Of a DNA stretch of 64,000 bases, positions 21,926-33,900 are shown in pieces. Where the stretch lies: contig NC_057377.1 in the NCBI RefSeq assembly GCF_016906535.1, positions 124,001-188,000 of the forward strand, given 5' to 3'. Position 1 is the first letter of the stretch, and each line of letters starts with the position of its first letter. The translations under genes were made by a program, and so were the position numbers. The stretch is from Rhizoctonia solani. Taxonomy: Eukaryota > Basidiomycota > Agaricomycetes > Cantharellales > Ceratobasidiaceae. Below the pieces are notes generated by a model. The model was given only the letters and a program-made list of their open reading frames with translations. It was not told the DNA's origin and did no database searches.

Positions 21926-23438
21926 TCTAGTAACTCCCCAAATTCCATCAGGATGGTCTGCCCCATCCTCTCGAACCCATACTCCTGCTCCTGCGGCTGT
22001 GCCGCCTCATGTATACTCCCCTATGTCGTTTGATCAGATGTCAGATTGTGAACTTCTGGATATGGTAGCTCAAAATATGATTATCCTAAAAAAAGAATTT
22101 TCACAGTTGCAAGGGGCTTACAAAGCCCAAGGAGATCAATTAGCCCTACTAAGGGCAGAATTGGAGGAACATTGTGATCAGTCGCAAAACCAACATATTT
22201 TTTACTCCAATCAGATCCAAGGAGCCGCTGCGTCCATCCAAGCTGTGCAAGATCAGCTAAATCACATGTCCCTCACTCGTTCCACAGCTCCACCTCCACC
22301 TCCTCCTCCTGTCACTGCCACTGCCACCAATCCTCCACCTGCTCCCATCTCTTTGAATTCTGATTTAAAATTTGCCAAGCCTAATAAGTTCAATGGTAAA
22401 AAAGAAGACGCCCTTAATTTTATCATTGCTTGTCAGGCTTATATCAGGGCAAAAGGAGCAAATCGTTCTCATGAGGAAAAAATTCTGTGGGTTACATCAT
22501 ACTTTGAGGGAGCAGCCGAGGATTGGGTTCGCCCATACAAGGAAAGGAAGGTGTTCAGGGGAGAGGCAGTGCCCCTTTTGGAAGACGTCGATACATTTTG
22601 GGCTGAATTCACTAAGCATTATGTGGATACAAATTGGGATGAAAAATATCGACAGAAATGGAACAACTTGCGTCAGAAGGGTTCGGTCCAGGAATACACT
22701 CGTGAATTCCAACAATACTCCGTCTCTCTGGGCTATAGTGATGAGACCTTGCGCGATAAATATTATGATGGCCTTAAGAATGAAATCAAGGATATAATGC
22801 TATCGACTATGTTCCAATGGCGTTGTGCCACAGCCCAACAAGTATATGACAAGGCAGAGGAAATAGCGAACCATATTGAATCTACTCGTTTATCTCATCC
22901 ATCTGTTCCTTCCTCTACTACTCGGGTCCCTTCCAACAGTACCTCCCAATCCACTCCCATTTCCAGCCCTACTCGCACTCGCCTCAATGTGGGAGATAAT
23001 GTTTATATGATTGACCCCACCACTTGCCGCGCTAAAAAGGGCGCCATCACTTCAATTGTACGCACAACCTCCGGTAATATGCCGAACGTTAGGTGGAATG
23101 GCGAATCTAAAGACACAATGATTCCGTTCCCCTCCCTCAAAAAAGACAAGCGTCCTGCCGCGGCTGCCCCTGTCAAACCCATCATTGCCCCTACTCCGGT
23201 CCTAGCCTCAAGTTCCAAAGGTCCAGGCCCCATGGATCTCGATGGAAGAGGGTTTGCCAATCTTACTTGCCATGTATGCGGTGGTAAGGGTCATTTTGCG
23301 CGCAATTGCCCATCTAAGCCCATGTCAGGCCATGTGGCCAACGTAGAATGGTCTTGGGAAAGGCCTAAAGAGGAGAATCGGATTGAAGTAGTGTCTGACG
23401 AGGAGGAGTTGGGAAAAGGGAAAGCCAAGGCCAATTAA
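21867..23438 (+). CDS. gag: E3 Gag with CCHC zinc knuckle
   Basis: ATG 21867, 523 residues. The N-terminal third is Pro/Ser-rich with a coiled-coil-like helix (LQGAYKAQGDQLALLRAELE) and a poly-Pro stretch. The capsid-like region starts near residue 165 (KFAKPNKFNGKKEDALNFII) and includes FEGAAEDWVRPY and VQEYTREFQQYSVSLGYSDE. A basic linker with a tudor-like strand (VGDNVYMIDPTTCRAKKGAI) precedes the knuckle CHVCGGKGHFARNC near residue 470. The frame ends at TAA 23436-23438. GGGAAAA at 23411-23417 lies in phase for a -1 shift into pol. The frame itself is intact. Confidence 0.92.
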   Translation: MNSLQSHMITPGLGEMGEISLVTPQIPSGWSAPSSRTHTPAPAAVPPHVYSPMSFDQMSDCELLDMVAQNMIILKKEFSQLQGAYKAQGDQLALLRAELEEHCDQSQNQHIFYSNQIQGAAASIQAVQDQLNHMSLTRSTAPPPPPPPVTATATNPPPAPISLNSDLKFAKPNKFNGKKEDALNFIIACQAYIRAKGANRSHEEKILWVTSYFEGAAEDWVRPYKERKVFRGEAVPLLEDVDTFWAEFTKHYVDTNWDEKYRQKWNNLRQKGSVQEYTREFQQYSVSLGYSDETLRDKYYDGLKNEIKDIMLSTMFQWRCATAQQVYDKAEEIANHIESTRLSHPSVPSSTTRVPSNSTSQSTPISSPTRTRLNVGDNVYMIDPTTCRAKKGAITSIVRTTSGNMPNVRWNGESKDTMIPFPSLKKDKRPAAAAPVKPIIAPTPVLASSSKGPGPMDLDGRGFANLTCHVCGGKGHFARNCPSKPMSGHVANVEWSWERPKEENRIEVVSDEEELGKGKAKAN

Positions 23439-26400
23439 GGAGTAAGGCACTTGGCTGTATGTTAGCGGATTTGCATCATGTAAACGACAACCTAGAAATA
23501 TTCTCTCTATGTAACTCATCTCAAATATATGCGTCATTTACTGCAAACCCGTGTGATACTCCTAAATCCCAAAAATCAAGTTTTCTGGCTAAACCTTTCC
23601 AAGGAAAAGCCATGATCGACTCTGGAGCAATGTCCTGTTTTATCCACCCTCTTTTAGTAGAAACCTACCAACTCCCAACTTATATACACCCAATTCCTAA
23701 AAAACTGCGCGTTATTGATGGCCGAGAAATTGATTCTGGCCAGATTACTCACTTTACTTGGTTCAAATGTACTATTGGCAACCACACCGAAGAACTAGAA
23801 TGCCACATTTCCAATATTGGCAATCATCAATTAGTTTTAGGAATGTTGTGGTTAAAAAAGCACAACCCCCAAATCTTGTGGGAAAAACATACACTTGTTT
23901 TCAATTCCTTATATTGTTCCAACAATTGCCTAGCCACGCCTGCTGTTTTAGAACTTAATGCAGTAGAAGAAATCCCTACCCCTTATCAAGAATTTGCTAG
24001 AGTATTTTCGGAGGAAGAATTGTCAAAGTTACCACCTCACCGTCCTTATGATATCGCCATTGAATTACTCCCTGATGCAAAACCCCAACATGGTCCCATT
24101 TATAGCCTAGGTCCAAGGGAGGATGCGGAACTCAGGGAAACTCTCAAAAAGCAACTCAAGGCAGGACTGATTCGACCCTCAAAGTCGCCTATGGCTTCTC
24201 CAATCTTATTCGTTAAGAAAAAGAATGGTAAATTGCGCATGTGCGTGGACTACCGGCGCTTAAATAGCATGACCAAGAAAAATGTGTACCCGTTACCCCT
24301 GCCACAGAATCTTATTGAGAAACTACAAGGCGCAAAAATCTTTAGTAAATTTGACCTTAAGGCAGGATACAATTTAGTCAGAATCAGAGAAGGTGACGAG
24401 TGGAAAACAGCTTTCAAGACAAAGTACGGATTATTTGAATACTTGGTTATGCCCTTTGGATTAACAAATGCACCGGCGGTCTTTCAAGACATGATGAATG
24501 AAATATTCCAAGACCTTCTGGACGTCTATGTCATTATCTACTTAGACAACATTTTAGTATTTTCTTTGAACAAAAAAGATCACGAGGCCCACGTGCAAGA
24601 AGTACTGAAGAGACTACAGGACAATAATCTCTTCTGTAACATTGAAAAATGTCATTTCCACGTCAAGAAAATTGATTACCTAGGGTTCATCATATCGGAG
24701 TCTGGCATAGAAGTTGACCAGTCAAAAGTCACGGATGCAATGAATTGGTCGACACCTAGGAATGTCAAAAATATTCAGGAATTCTTAGGATTTGTGAATT
24801 TTTATAGACGATTCATCCCCAACTTTGGCAATATGGCGCGACCTTTGTACAATCTACTCAAGAAAGACAACCCTTGGAAGTGGGAATCAACAGAACAGCA
24901 CTCTTTTGACAGTCTCAAAAAATGTCTTACGTCAGCACCTTTACTATTACAACCGGATACCACAAGACAATTTTATGTGGAATGCAATGCGTCGGATTAC
25001 GCCACTGGAGCTATATTATCCCAACACAATTCAGAAGGGAAATTAGCACCGGTAGCCTATCTATCCAAATCCTTATCCCCAGCTGAAAAAAATTACAACA
25101 TTTTTGACAAGGAATTGCTAGCCGTTATTAGGGCATTCAAGGAATGGCGTCATTTGTTAGAAGGGTCAGAGTTACCGGTCCAAGTTCTGACGGATCATAA
25201 GAACTTGGAGTACTTCTCCACATCACAGTCCCTAAATAAACAACAAATCAGATGGGCAAACTTCTTAGTCGATTATAATTTCCAAATCATCTATAGGCCT
25301 GGGGCACAGAATAAGAAGGCGGACATACTTTCACGGCGCTATGATCTGGTACCCCTTGAAGGGGGGGTAGAGAACCAGGTTCTCCTAAAACCGGAACTTT
25401 TTATTTCATCAATTACTCCAGATCAGGAAATCAATGACTTAATTGGTGAAGCAATCTACAAGGACGACCGCCTTAAGGAAATTTTACATAAGCTTCAGAA
25501 CAAAGAAAAGGTCACAGATTGGGAGTTAAAAGAAGGACTGTTATGGCATCAGGGAAAGATCTTTGTACCTAGAGACAACACCATTAGGAACCTTGTTCTA
25601 GAATCTAGGCATGATGCGTTAGCCGCAGGACACCCAGGACAAGCAAGAACACTAGAACTTGTTTCAAGGAGTTACTATTGGCCGTCCATGAAAAAATTTG
25701 TCAATTCTTACGTCAGCCACTGCGAAACCTGCATTAGATCAAAACCCACAAACCAAGTACCTACAGGTCTACTAAAACCCTTACAAATTCCGGAACAACC
25801 TTGGGAAGACATAGCATATGACATGATCGTAGGATTACCAACCTCAGAAGGCTTCGACGCGATCCTAACAGTGATTGATTGATTTTCAAAAATGGTCCAT
25901 TTCATCCCTACTCAGTCCACAGCATCCGCCATTGATATTGCCAACTTATTCATCACCTATATATGGAAATTACATGGTCTCCCCAGAAGCACGGTTTCAG
26001 ACAGAGGCCCCACATTTAATGCCAAGTTTATTCAACATTTGTACAAAAGGCTGGATATCAAACCAACCTACTCTACGGCCTACCATCCACAAACGGATGG
26101 ACAAACAGAACAAATACAAAGGGAAGCTGAAATCTTCATCCGCATGTTTGGAAACCACCAACAATCTGATTGGGTATCACTACTACCCCTGGCTGAGTTT
26201 GCCCTTAATAACCTGAAACAAACCTCTACGGGCAAATCTCCATTTCAGATCTGTTATGGGTTGAATCCTTGTTTCTCTGTAGGACAAAAATCAGACGAAT
26301 CAGTTCCCAACGCAGATGAGCATGCGGAATTCCTAGAAAAAGGCTACGATGAAGTCAAGGCCACATTGTCATTATCACAGGAAAGAATGAAACACTTCTA

Positions 26401-26878
26401 TGATCAACGCCATAGGGAAGAAGAAGAAATTCAAGTAGGGGACAAGGTCTGGTTGAGTCACCAAAATATAACCACCAACAGACCATCCATCAAACTTAGT
26501 CATAAGAAACTAGGCCCCTATCTTGTGATTGAAAAAATTGGATCACACGCATATAAATTGCAACTACCTCACACAATGCGCATACACCCCGTTTTTCATA
26601 TTAATCTTCTAACAAAATTCCATCCCAACCCTCATGGACGAGATCCTCCTCAACCTGCACCTATCATCACAGAAGAAGGAGAAGAGGAGTATGAAGTAGA
26701 GAAAATCCTGGATAGCAAATGGAAGGGACAAGGAAAGGCAAGGAAGTTATGGTATCTAGTGAAATGGAAAGGATACGATGAGGGAAGCAACTCCTGGGAA
26801 CCGGTTGACAATGTGGGAAATGCACAAGAAGCTCTAGAAGAATTTCACAAGGAACACCCTGACGCAGTTGGAGCTTGA
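23399..26878 (+). pseudogene. pol: E3 Pol: protease, RT, RNase H, integrase, chromodomain, with one in-frame TGA
   Basis: Open in the -1 frame from 23399 (first ATG 23459) to 26878 with one TGA at 25880-25882, inside the integrase motif VID-[R]-FSKMVHF, where relatives have Arg. Domains: protease AMIDSGAMSCFIHP; RT MCVDYRRLNSMTKKNVYPL and YLDN (second Asp is Asn at 24548-24550); RNase H YVECNASDYATGAILSQ (Asn for the first catalytic Asp at 24986-24988); integrase zinc region HPGQARTLELVSRSYYWP...CETC; core YDMIVGLP, VSDRGPTFN and YHPQTDGQTEQ; chromodomain EYEVEKILDSKW...YLVKWKGYDEGSNSWEP. It would produce the replication and integration enzymes of E3, but the TGA and both Asp losses argue against activity. 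Confidence 0.93.
23411..23417 (+). promoter_or_regulatory. GGGAAAA, probable -1 ribosomal frameshift site of E3
   Basis: Gag codons read TTG GGA AAA GGG, so the heptamer is G GGA AAA in the zero frame. The pol frame is -1 relative to gag and is open from 23399, overlapping gag by 40 nt around the site. E1 has the same TTGGGAAAAG at the end of its gag. Confidence 0.65.
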
Positions 26879-26889
26879 AGAGGGGGTAA
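26876..26889 (+). other. E3 polypurine tract
   Basis: GAAGAGGGGGTAA lies immediately before the 3' LTR start (TGTCATGACC) and overlaps the pol stop codon. Confidence 0.85.
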
Positions 26890-27334
26890 TGTCATGACCT
26901 TAATCAGCATGACATAATTTTCTACTATTTTCTACCTTTTTTCTGAGACAGTTTCCTTTCTTGGTATATATTTATGACTCATCAAGATCACGTGACATAT
27001 TTGATATATGATGTGAAATTGTAATTGACTCATTGTTTTGTAATGTTGTTTTTGATGTGGCTTCTCTCTTGTATATAAGCTAGGTCAAGTTGCCGCTAGA
27101 ACAGCAAGACTTGACCTCTTTGTCAATTCATCCTAAGTCTTACCTACCCATTGCCCTGCTCCCTTGTTGAGCACAGTGCACTTTACTTAAGCATCACTCA
27201 CCAGGCCTTTGTTGCCCTCTACCTTAAACCACACCCCCTGGGCCCTTGTCGCCCCTCTTGTTTCATAGTCCATTGGTGATAGGGCCACGGACTCTAAACC
27301 TACTTGTATCATAGGTCCAAGCTTAGTTGTGACA
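26890..27334 (+). repeat. E3 3' LTR
   Basis: 445 bp, the same length as the 5' LTR. Differences noticed: CA versus TG near the start, and CA and TG where the 5' copy keeps CG near the end. All are CpG-type transitions. Confidence 0.96.
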
Positions 27335-27379
27335 AAGAGCCAGAGTCCTTGGGGTTCTTGCGCGTGACAGCAAGTCCCC

Positions 27380-27413
27380 TCAGTCTTTTCCCAATTTGGG
27401 TCCAGACTCTTTG
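27380..27413 (-). pseudogene. gag: last codons of E1 gag, with GGGAAAA slip site
   Basis: This 34-nt piece, cut off by E2, continues the gag frame of 41052-42375 to a TGA at 27380-27382. In gag phase it contains G GGA AAA (27386-27392), a canonical X XXY YYZ heptamer. The -1 frame after it stays open through 27334, across the E3 insertion point and into the pol ATG at 20571. Confidence 0.8.
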
Positions 27414-28936
27414 TGTTAAGAGTCGTGTAAGTACAGGAGTAAGAAAGAATTACTATATACAAAATGTATATGGGAATAACTAAGAACTAGTATTAAGAAT
27501 CAGAATATATGCACAGAATATATGCACAATATAGGCTAGGTTATCAGGAATAACAACTCCTAACAAATAGTCTAGCAACTATGAAGTGCAGGTGGTTGGT
27601 TATGTATAGTACCTTAGACTAATGTTACTTAAGCCTAAGTGACTAAGGGTATGTATACTTAAGGTCTCTAGGATAGTACCTTAAGTAAGAGGGTTACCTG
27701 ACTAATGTACAGGATTTATAGGATTTGCCTAATAAGTATAGGACTTATATATGCTTAAGTAAGACTTAAGACTTATGGGGTTTACCTAAAATATATCTAG
27801 GATTTATGAGATATTGTAGATAAAGCTATCTACAATATAAGGGGTATGGTGGATTGAAACACTATCACTCAATCACAACAATCCTTACAGTATCGTCGCA
27901 CTATACTCAATGTTGAACTCAACAACTGTGACAGTCAAGGGGCACAGGGTCGCAGTAAGTACACTAATAGGTTACCCTGTGTCTGTTGGGACTGGCCTAT
28001 GGTCTTAGTGCGCCGAATAACCTCCTATGCTATTTACAGTGAGTCAATCACTAAAGTAAATGCGCAGATAAGCTGTTAAAGGCTTGTGTGTATATGTCAA
28101 TATATAAGAGTGGATAAATGGATGCATTAGAAGCGTCTTCACAGGGTCCTTTTATACCCTGAGAAGGCGCACAAACAAGTATATACATGATTGATACCAA
28201 GAGGGGGTACAGGAGGTACAGGTGGCAACTGAAACACTTGAGGGAGCCGATACTTTGGTACATAGTAAACAAACAACAGATCCTAATATTTGCCCCAAGG
28301 CAATGTTTGCCCCAAGGCATTATTTACCTGTGTGGGTCCTTAGATGTCCCAAGGCTAAGTGTTTCATCCTTGGAGTAAACAGTCCCAAAGGTAGGATACC
28401 TCTGCATTGGGTACTTACAGTAAATGGGGCATAACTCAGCCAAATGTTGTCCGTTTTGGGAGTTTGACCCAGCGTTCTGGAGCGCACAAACACGCGCACC
28501 TAAGCGCAAGCGATTCGGCAGTGTGGGATGCCCGGGTGATGGAGAAAAGGCGCATTTAGTGCGTCGGCGCTTAAGGGCTGATTAAGCGCCGGAGCACTTG
28601 CCTATGCGACAGGGGGGACCCTGAATATTTCTGTGTGTAGCCACAAGATAGAATCTTGAATAATAAATACTACAAACAAGAGAAATATTACTTGTTACTG
28701 TTTATCTACTCAGCTGAATTTATATATATTTAAATGAGTGAGAAAACAGCATATATGCAAAAGGCATCGCATATTAAGGGCATTCCTGAGCTCTGTAGGT
28801 TTTGTAAAGGTCACTATTGGATAGAGGGACCTTGAGAACCTTAGTTCGCATCTTTATCTCATTTATTTACTGTGAGATTACTAGTGTAATTAATAAAATA
28901 AGTACAGATTAAAGAAGAAATGTCATATCCATAACA
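27414..28936 (-). repeat. E2 3' LTR
   Basis: 1523 bp, plus-strand ends TGTTAAGAGT...CCATAACA. It is unusually long for a fungal Ty3 element. It includes the CAGGTGGTTGGTTATG box shared with the 7351-8657 LTR, and GGCGCTTAAGGGCTGATTAAGC-type inverted words. Confidence 0.97.
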
Positions 28937-28950
28937 TATCCCCCCCAATC
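28937..28950 (-). other. E2 polypurine tract
   Basis: The minus strand reads AGATTGGGGGGGATA immediately before the 3' LTR (TGTTATGGAT), the expected plus-strand primer. Confidence 0.85.
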
Positions 28951-29387
28951 TGGACTTATCCTATCAAGAGATGGCTTCCTAATTAAAGGTTTGATGCTAA
29001 TTGATTATACCCCTTGAAATTGGAATTTAAATTCCTTGACTTTATTGCTAAGTCTTAGAGTCGGAGCCATGGGCGCTTAAGGCTTAGTCACCCGCTCTGA
29101 GTCTTCAGCTGGTGCAAGGTATTTACTTGTTGTAATTATTGCGAGGTCAAATCCGAGGCTTTTGACTTAGTTAAAAATGCTATCGATATCTATCGAATCG
29201 TGGCTATCGATTGATACTAAGTGTGGTGGGACGTTCACACGGATAAGGGTTGAATTCTTAGCGACGATTATTTAGACGAGTCAAAAACAATCGGATTTGC
29301 GAGTAGAGTATTAATGGTCGCAGAATACAGGAAAGAGGTGCTAAAAGCACGGATTGGAAGTTACAAGGCTGAAGGAGACACTGACTA
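28951..29387 (-). other. E2 3' untranslated region
   Basis: 437 bp between the end of the accessory gene and the polypurine tract. Short near-repeats of ATCGATATCTATCGAATCG-like words occur around 29175-29215. No coding frame is supported. Confidence 0.5.
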
Positions 29388-30732
29388 CTAGTTAGAGGCT
29401 ACAGGACGAGTTTGAATGACATGGTTAGCGTTGATTTCGATTCCTCCGCCAATGTCGAAGTCCATATCCCCTTCGGTCCTTAAGTCGCGGGCGCGAACCT
29501 CGTGCCAATGGTCTTCCCATGAAAACGGAGGCGTGTGCTGCTGCGGTACGGAGGGCCACTCAGGAGGTCCCAGGTCGGCAACGGGCTGAGGTTCTCCTGG
29601 CCATTCCCAAACAGATTCGACAAAGTCGGCGCTGAAGGACGGTGGTGCGGGATCGGCGTCCTGTACAACGGCCACTTGCGCAAGTTGCTTGGTAAGAGCG
29701 CTGACGTCGAGCTCGTAGTTGCTGCTGTTGGGGGGTGCAGGGTACTCGCCTGCATTGCTTGCGGCGTGCAGGGGCTCAAACTCCGGCGCAGTGAATGAAT
29801 TGCTGTATTGCTGTCCCAGCCAGTGGATTCCGTGGGACTCGGGGATGACAGGAGGCTCGAGTCCCCAAGCGGCGTAGTCAAAGATTTGTTCCGCAAATTC
29901 TTCCAACGCAGGCGGCGGAGAAACTTCAGTGGGCGGCGTAAGCGGGCCCAAGGACTCGTCGTCGGCGTTGTAGCCATTGATAGGGAATCCTGTGACACAT
30001 ATCCTTGTATATTTAGTGCACATTATTAATTCTATGCTAATTCTGCTTACCCGCGTCTGATAAATCGTCTTCAGAGCAATCAATGACAGGGTGCCCGTGT
30101 AGACGACACCAGAAGCGGTGTGCTGATACGCAAGCAGGGGAACCACGAATGTACCCAACATGAGCCAGGTTGCTGTAATGGTTCTGCTTGGTAGCATTAA
30201 TAATGATGGAAAGCGCGTTGAGACAGATGACATAGAAATTGTTGTGGTGGACTTGGCGCTGTAATTCATGGAAGGTGTCAAAGGGGAAGTGGTAGAGATC
30301 GCGAGTGAAGCAGATAGGACAAGGGATGTATGGGAAGTTGATCTCTTCTAGCTTAGAGGCATAATCATAATTGCCCCAAGGATCATGGCGATTCCATCCT
30401 GTGGGTTGAACAGCATCCCCAAAGACCTGGAGAGCATGGTAGTAGGCCCCATGGAGAGCATGGGCAAGGTCAACACCTAGGAACCACTGGGGAGGGTGAT
30501 CATCAGCCATGAGGAACACCTCAACATCTGGCATAGCATGAATGCGCCGCTCCAGAGGGTCAGGATGGTTTTCTGAGTAGGGTGAAGGGTGATCATTGTG
30601 GCGGTTAGCATAAATGTAGTATAAGTCGCGGACATGATTAGCCTCAATAATACCTGTCTCAGGGGAGAGAGGCACATCATTGCGATAGGTGGTGAAGATA
30701 GGGAAGCAGTAGAAGCTTTGAGCAAAAGACAT
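29388..30732 (-). CDS. E2 accessory gene, two exons, unknown function
   Basis: Start ATG 30732. Exon 1 is 30732-30051; a 61-nt GT-AG intron (29990-30050, donor GTAAGC, acceptor CACAG) joins codon phase correctly to exon 2, 29989-29388. The spliced product would be 427 residues. The N-terminal part is His/Tyr/Asp-rich with a CPICFTRDLYHFPFDTFHEL segment and conserved-looking Cys/His residues. The exon 2 part is Pro/Glu/Asp-rich and acidic, without hydrophobic segments. I recognise no family. It is not visibly envelope-like: no signal peptide or transmembrane helix is apparent. It lies in sense orientation about 200 bp after gag-pol and before the 3' LTR, with exon 2 more GC-rich than the rest of E2, which hints at capture of a host gene. 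An open frame continues 5' of ATG 30732 to 31044, overlapping the end of pol. Confidence 0.6.
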
Positions 30733-30935
30733 ATTGATAGAGTACTGAGTAGACGTATTCAGTGTGAGTGGGATGGCAATGGAGAGAGTTGAGTGATAGC
30801 ATTTATACAAAATCCATCCTCCATAAGATAGGTTTGACTTAGAGATTTGAATGTTGAGTATGTTGTTATTTCCTATCTTGGAGGATATGACCGGTTTAGT
30901 TACACCTGTGGTACATGGAAGAAGCCATGTGGAGC

Positions 30936-33900
30936 TTAGAACTCCTTCTTCTTCCTGTGATTGGGATGGATAGTGGAGCCAGAGGTTCGCTTCCATTCTT
31001 TGATTACTTCTGGAGCATTCCTTAATTCTTTCTCTGTCCTCCATCTATCATGTTCTGAGCTGTACCCAAGCCAACGGATTTTGTACTGCCTAATTCTCTT
31101 GTTGCCTTTCTTTATTGTCCTTTCTTCTACTATCCTTTCCACCTCATATTCAGGCATCTGTTGGAAGTCTTCTCTAGGTATATTCTGAGTGGGTCGGCTT
31201 CCAAACTCTGGGGGTGATGCCTTGTAAGATTCCAAGTGGGCTATGTTAATGATTGGGTGTATGCGATAGCTAGCAGGTAATCTTATCCTATATGCTACTG
31301 GTGATATGCTTTCCATAACTTCAAATGGTCCTTCATAACGCATATTTAGCTTATTCCCTTTCCCTGACTGATGTTTGAGTAAGTTTAAGGAATGGGGATT
31401 GATTAAGACTAAATCTCCTGGCTCAAAGGTAACATGTGTCTTGTCAGAATTATAGTATTTCTGTTGATAATTCTGAGCTACTTTGAGAGCGTCCTTAGCT
31501 AATGATCGTGCTAATTCCATGGATTCCTTGAATTCTTCAGCTGTTTGACTTTCTTGGGCTGGTCTTGGAATGTTCTCAGAAGTGAGAGCCAGTAAGTCGG
31601 CTGATGTTAGAGGCTGAAATCCGCGGAGTAGGAAGGCTGGTGTCTGTTGTGTGGATGTATGCACACTTGTATTGTATGAGTGCGCAAATCCTGATAGAAG
31701 CTTACTCCAATTGTCCTTAGCTGGGTTAGTGAATACTCTAATAGCCACTTCTGTAGTTTGATTAAGTATCTCTGTTTGCCCATCACTCTGAGGATGATGT
31801 GCAGTGGTGAGTGCTCGCCTAATTCCTAACATACTAACTAAGTGACCCCAAAAGGCTCCTGTCCATCTAGCATCTCTATCAGTGATTACTTGCCGAGGTA
31901 AACCATAGTGACACCATATGTGATCATGGAACAGTTGCGCTGTTTGTACTTCATCTATCTGAGTAGTACATGGGATGAAATGTCCATACTTAGTTAGTTT
32001 GTCCACAATAACTAGGATAGCGTTGTAGTTGTTACTTGGTGGAAGATCCATGATGAAGTCCATTGATACTACTTCAAAGGGTTGCTGTGGAATAGGTAAA
32101 GGTTGAAGGAATCCTCTGGGTCCATGCCGTCGATGTCCTGCTTTCTGACAGATATCACAAGTGTGTACATACTTCTGAATGCTTCTAGCCATCTTAGGCC
32201 AATAGTAAACAGAAGCAATTCGATGATATGTCTTAGCATAACCAGCATGTGCTCCTTGATTGAGGTTATCATGATTTTCCTTCAAAATATCTACTTGTAG
32301 ATCCCTAGGTACACATAGCCGATACTTTTCCTGGGAATCTATAAAGTAGATCAATCCATTATCTCCTATCTGGTATTGATGGAAGGGTGGATTGAGTGGA
32401 TTGTGGTGCGACTTAAACTCTTCCATCACTTGCTTAAAATGGGAGTCCTTCTTGTATGCTTCTATGAACCTTGTGATTTCTTCTGAGTTTATTGATATTT
32501 CCACAGAGTATGAGGTAGTTGTTTGATAAGATATAGCTTCTGCCGGTGTGGGTATCCACTTCTTGATGGGCTTCTGGCTATTTCCAATTTTGTAACTCTG
32601 GGTGAATGCGCTTGCAACTCTAAGAAGTTTCTCTTCAAAACGTTCATTTATCTCCTTGTAGAGGTTTCTTAATGGGTCTTCCTCCATATTGAGCTTGAGT
32701 GGAGTCGATTGATCTGCCAGAGGGCTGGTATGATATGGGGTTCTCCTCCTAAGTCTTGAGATAGGATCTGCATTGTCATGTACTCTTCCTGCGCGGTGCA
32801 CAATCTGCATTCCTGGGTAGGCTGAGAATACTAAGCCCCATGTCATGAGTCTTCTGTTGACATTATTGTAAGTCTTGCTCCAGGTGAGAGCGGCGTGATC
32901 TGTAATAGCAACAAATTCAGCTCCTTCCAAGTATACCTGAAATTTCACAAGTGCTTCCTTGAGGGCTAATGCTTTGCGCTCTGTTGGGGAGTAGTTTCTT
33001 TCTGCTTCTTTTAGAATCCTTGACCAATAAGCAATGACTTGCTCCACTTGTACAGTTGTTTCTTCAAAGTCTTGCTTATCCCATGTATCCCCCCCAGTCA
33101 CGTCGTCTCTCTGCTTGGAAGCAGGAATTGTCATTCTGGGAACTGGGTTTCCTTTATCATATTCCCCCTTTAGGTACTTGTATGCCTTTGTCCCTTTTAA
33201 GTCTTTTATCTTGATTAATTGGACTTGCTGTAATATTCCTCCAAGGCCATAGTCGCATGCATCTGTATATAATCTGTAAGGTTTTCCAATAATAGGATAA
33301 GCCATTACTGGAGCAGATGCAAGGGCCTCTTTGGCAAGTTCAAACGCTTGTTGTTCCTTTTCCTCCCAAGACCAAGCTGTTCCTTTCTTGAGAAGCTTAA
33401 ACAAAGGCGCTACAATCCATGAGTAGAAGGGAATATAGCTAGAGAAATAAGTCATCATCCCTAGGAAAGTCTGTAAGGTAGGAACATTTTTAGGGGGTTC
33501 CAACTCTAAGATAGCATCAACTTTTTCCTTGTGGGTTGATAGACCTAATCTTGATACCTTCTGTCCTAGCAATAGTAGTGATTGGTATCCAATGTGACAT
33601 TTCTTTGGAGATAGGGTGATTTCAGCTTCTTCAATAGCTCCTAAGACTTGATCTAAGTGATTGCAATGGTCTTCAAACTTAACACTATAGATCACTATGT
33701 CATCAATATATACTAGGGCAAATTGCCATAGAAATCTTGAAAGTATCCTATTCATGACACGCTGGAACTCTGCTGGTCCATTCCTATATCCAAAGAGTAG
33801 TTTGGTAGGTTGCCAATGGCCGTTGTGACATCTGAAAGCAAGTTTCTCTCTGTCTTCTTCTTTGATGGTTAGCTGAGTGAAACCAGCTAGCGCATCTAAG

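Larger units (their letters stand above)
20609..27334 (+). mobile_element. Ty3 retrotransposon E3, 6.7 kb, TSD AAGAG
   Basis: Full-length element with 445-bp LTRs (20609-21053, 26890-27334) and AAGAG at 20604-20608 and 27335-27339. It lies inside E1 between gag and the pol ATG, opposite to E1. Three differences noticed between its LTRs are all CG/TG/CA changes. It carries gag, a -1-phased pol, and a chromodomain at the C-terminus. One TGA in pol and two catalytic substitutions indicate inactivity. Confidence 0.97.

Noticed and set aside
27187..27462. 91-codon minus-strand frame over the E3 3' LTR
   Set aside because: It lies almost wholly in LTR sequence, which also appears inverted at 2754-3200; no protein features.
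28051..28509. Small frames in the E2 LTRs (repeated at 40166-40624 and near 5207-5647)
   Set aside because: They recur only because the LTR is repeated; they have no domain and are damaged in the diverged copy.
29388..31044. E2 accessory gene as a classical envelope gene
   Set aside because: I see no signal peptide, membrane-spanning segment or furin-like site; only the position is envelope-like, so I left the function unassigned.
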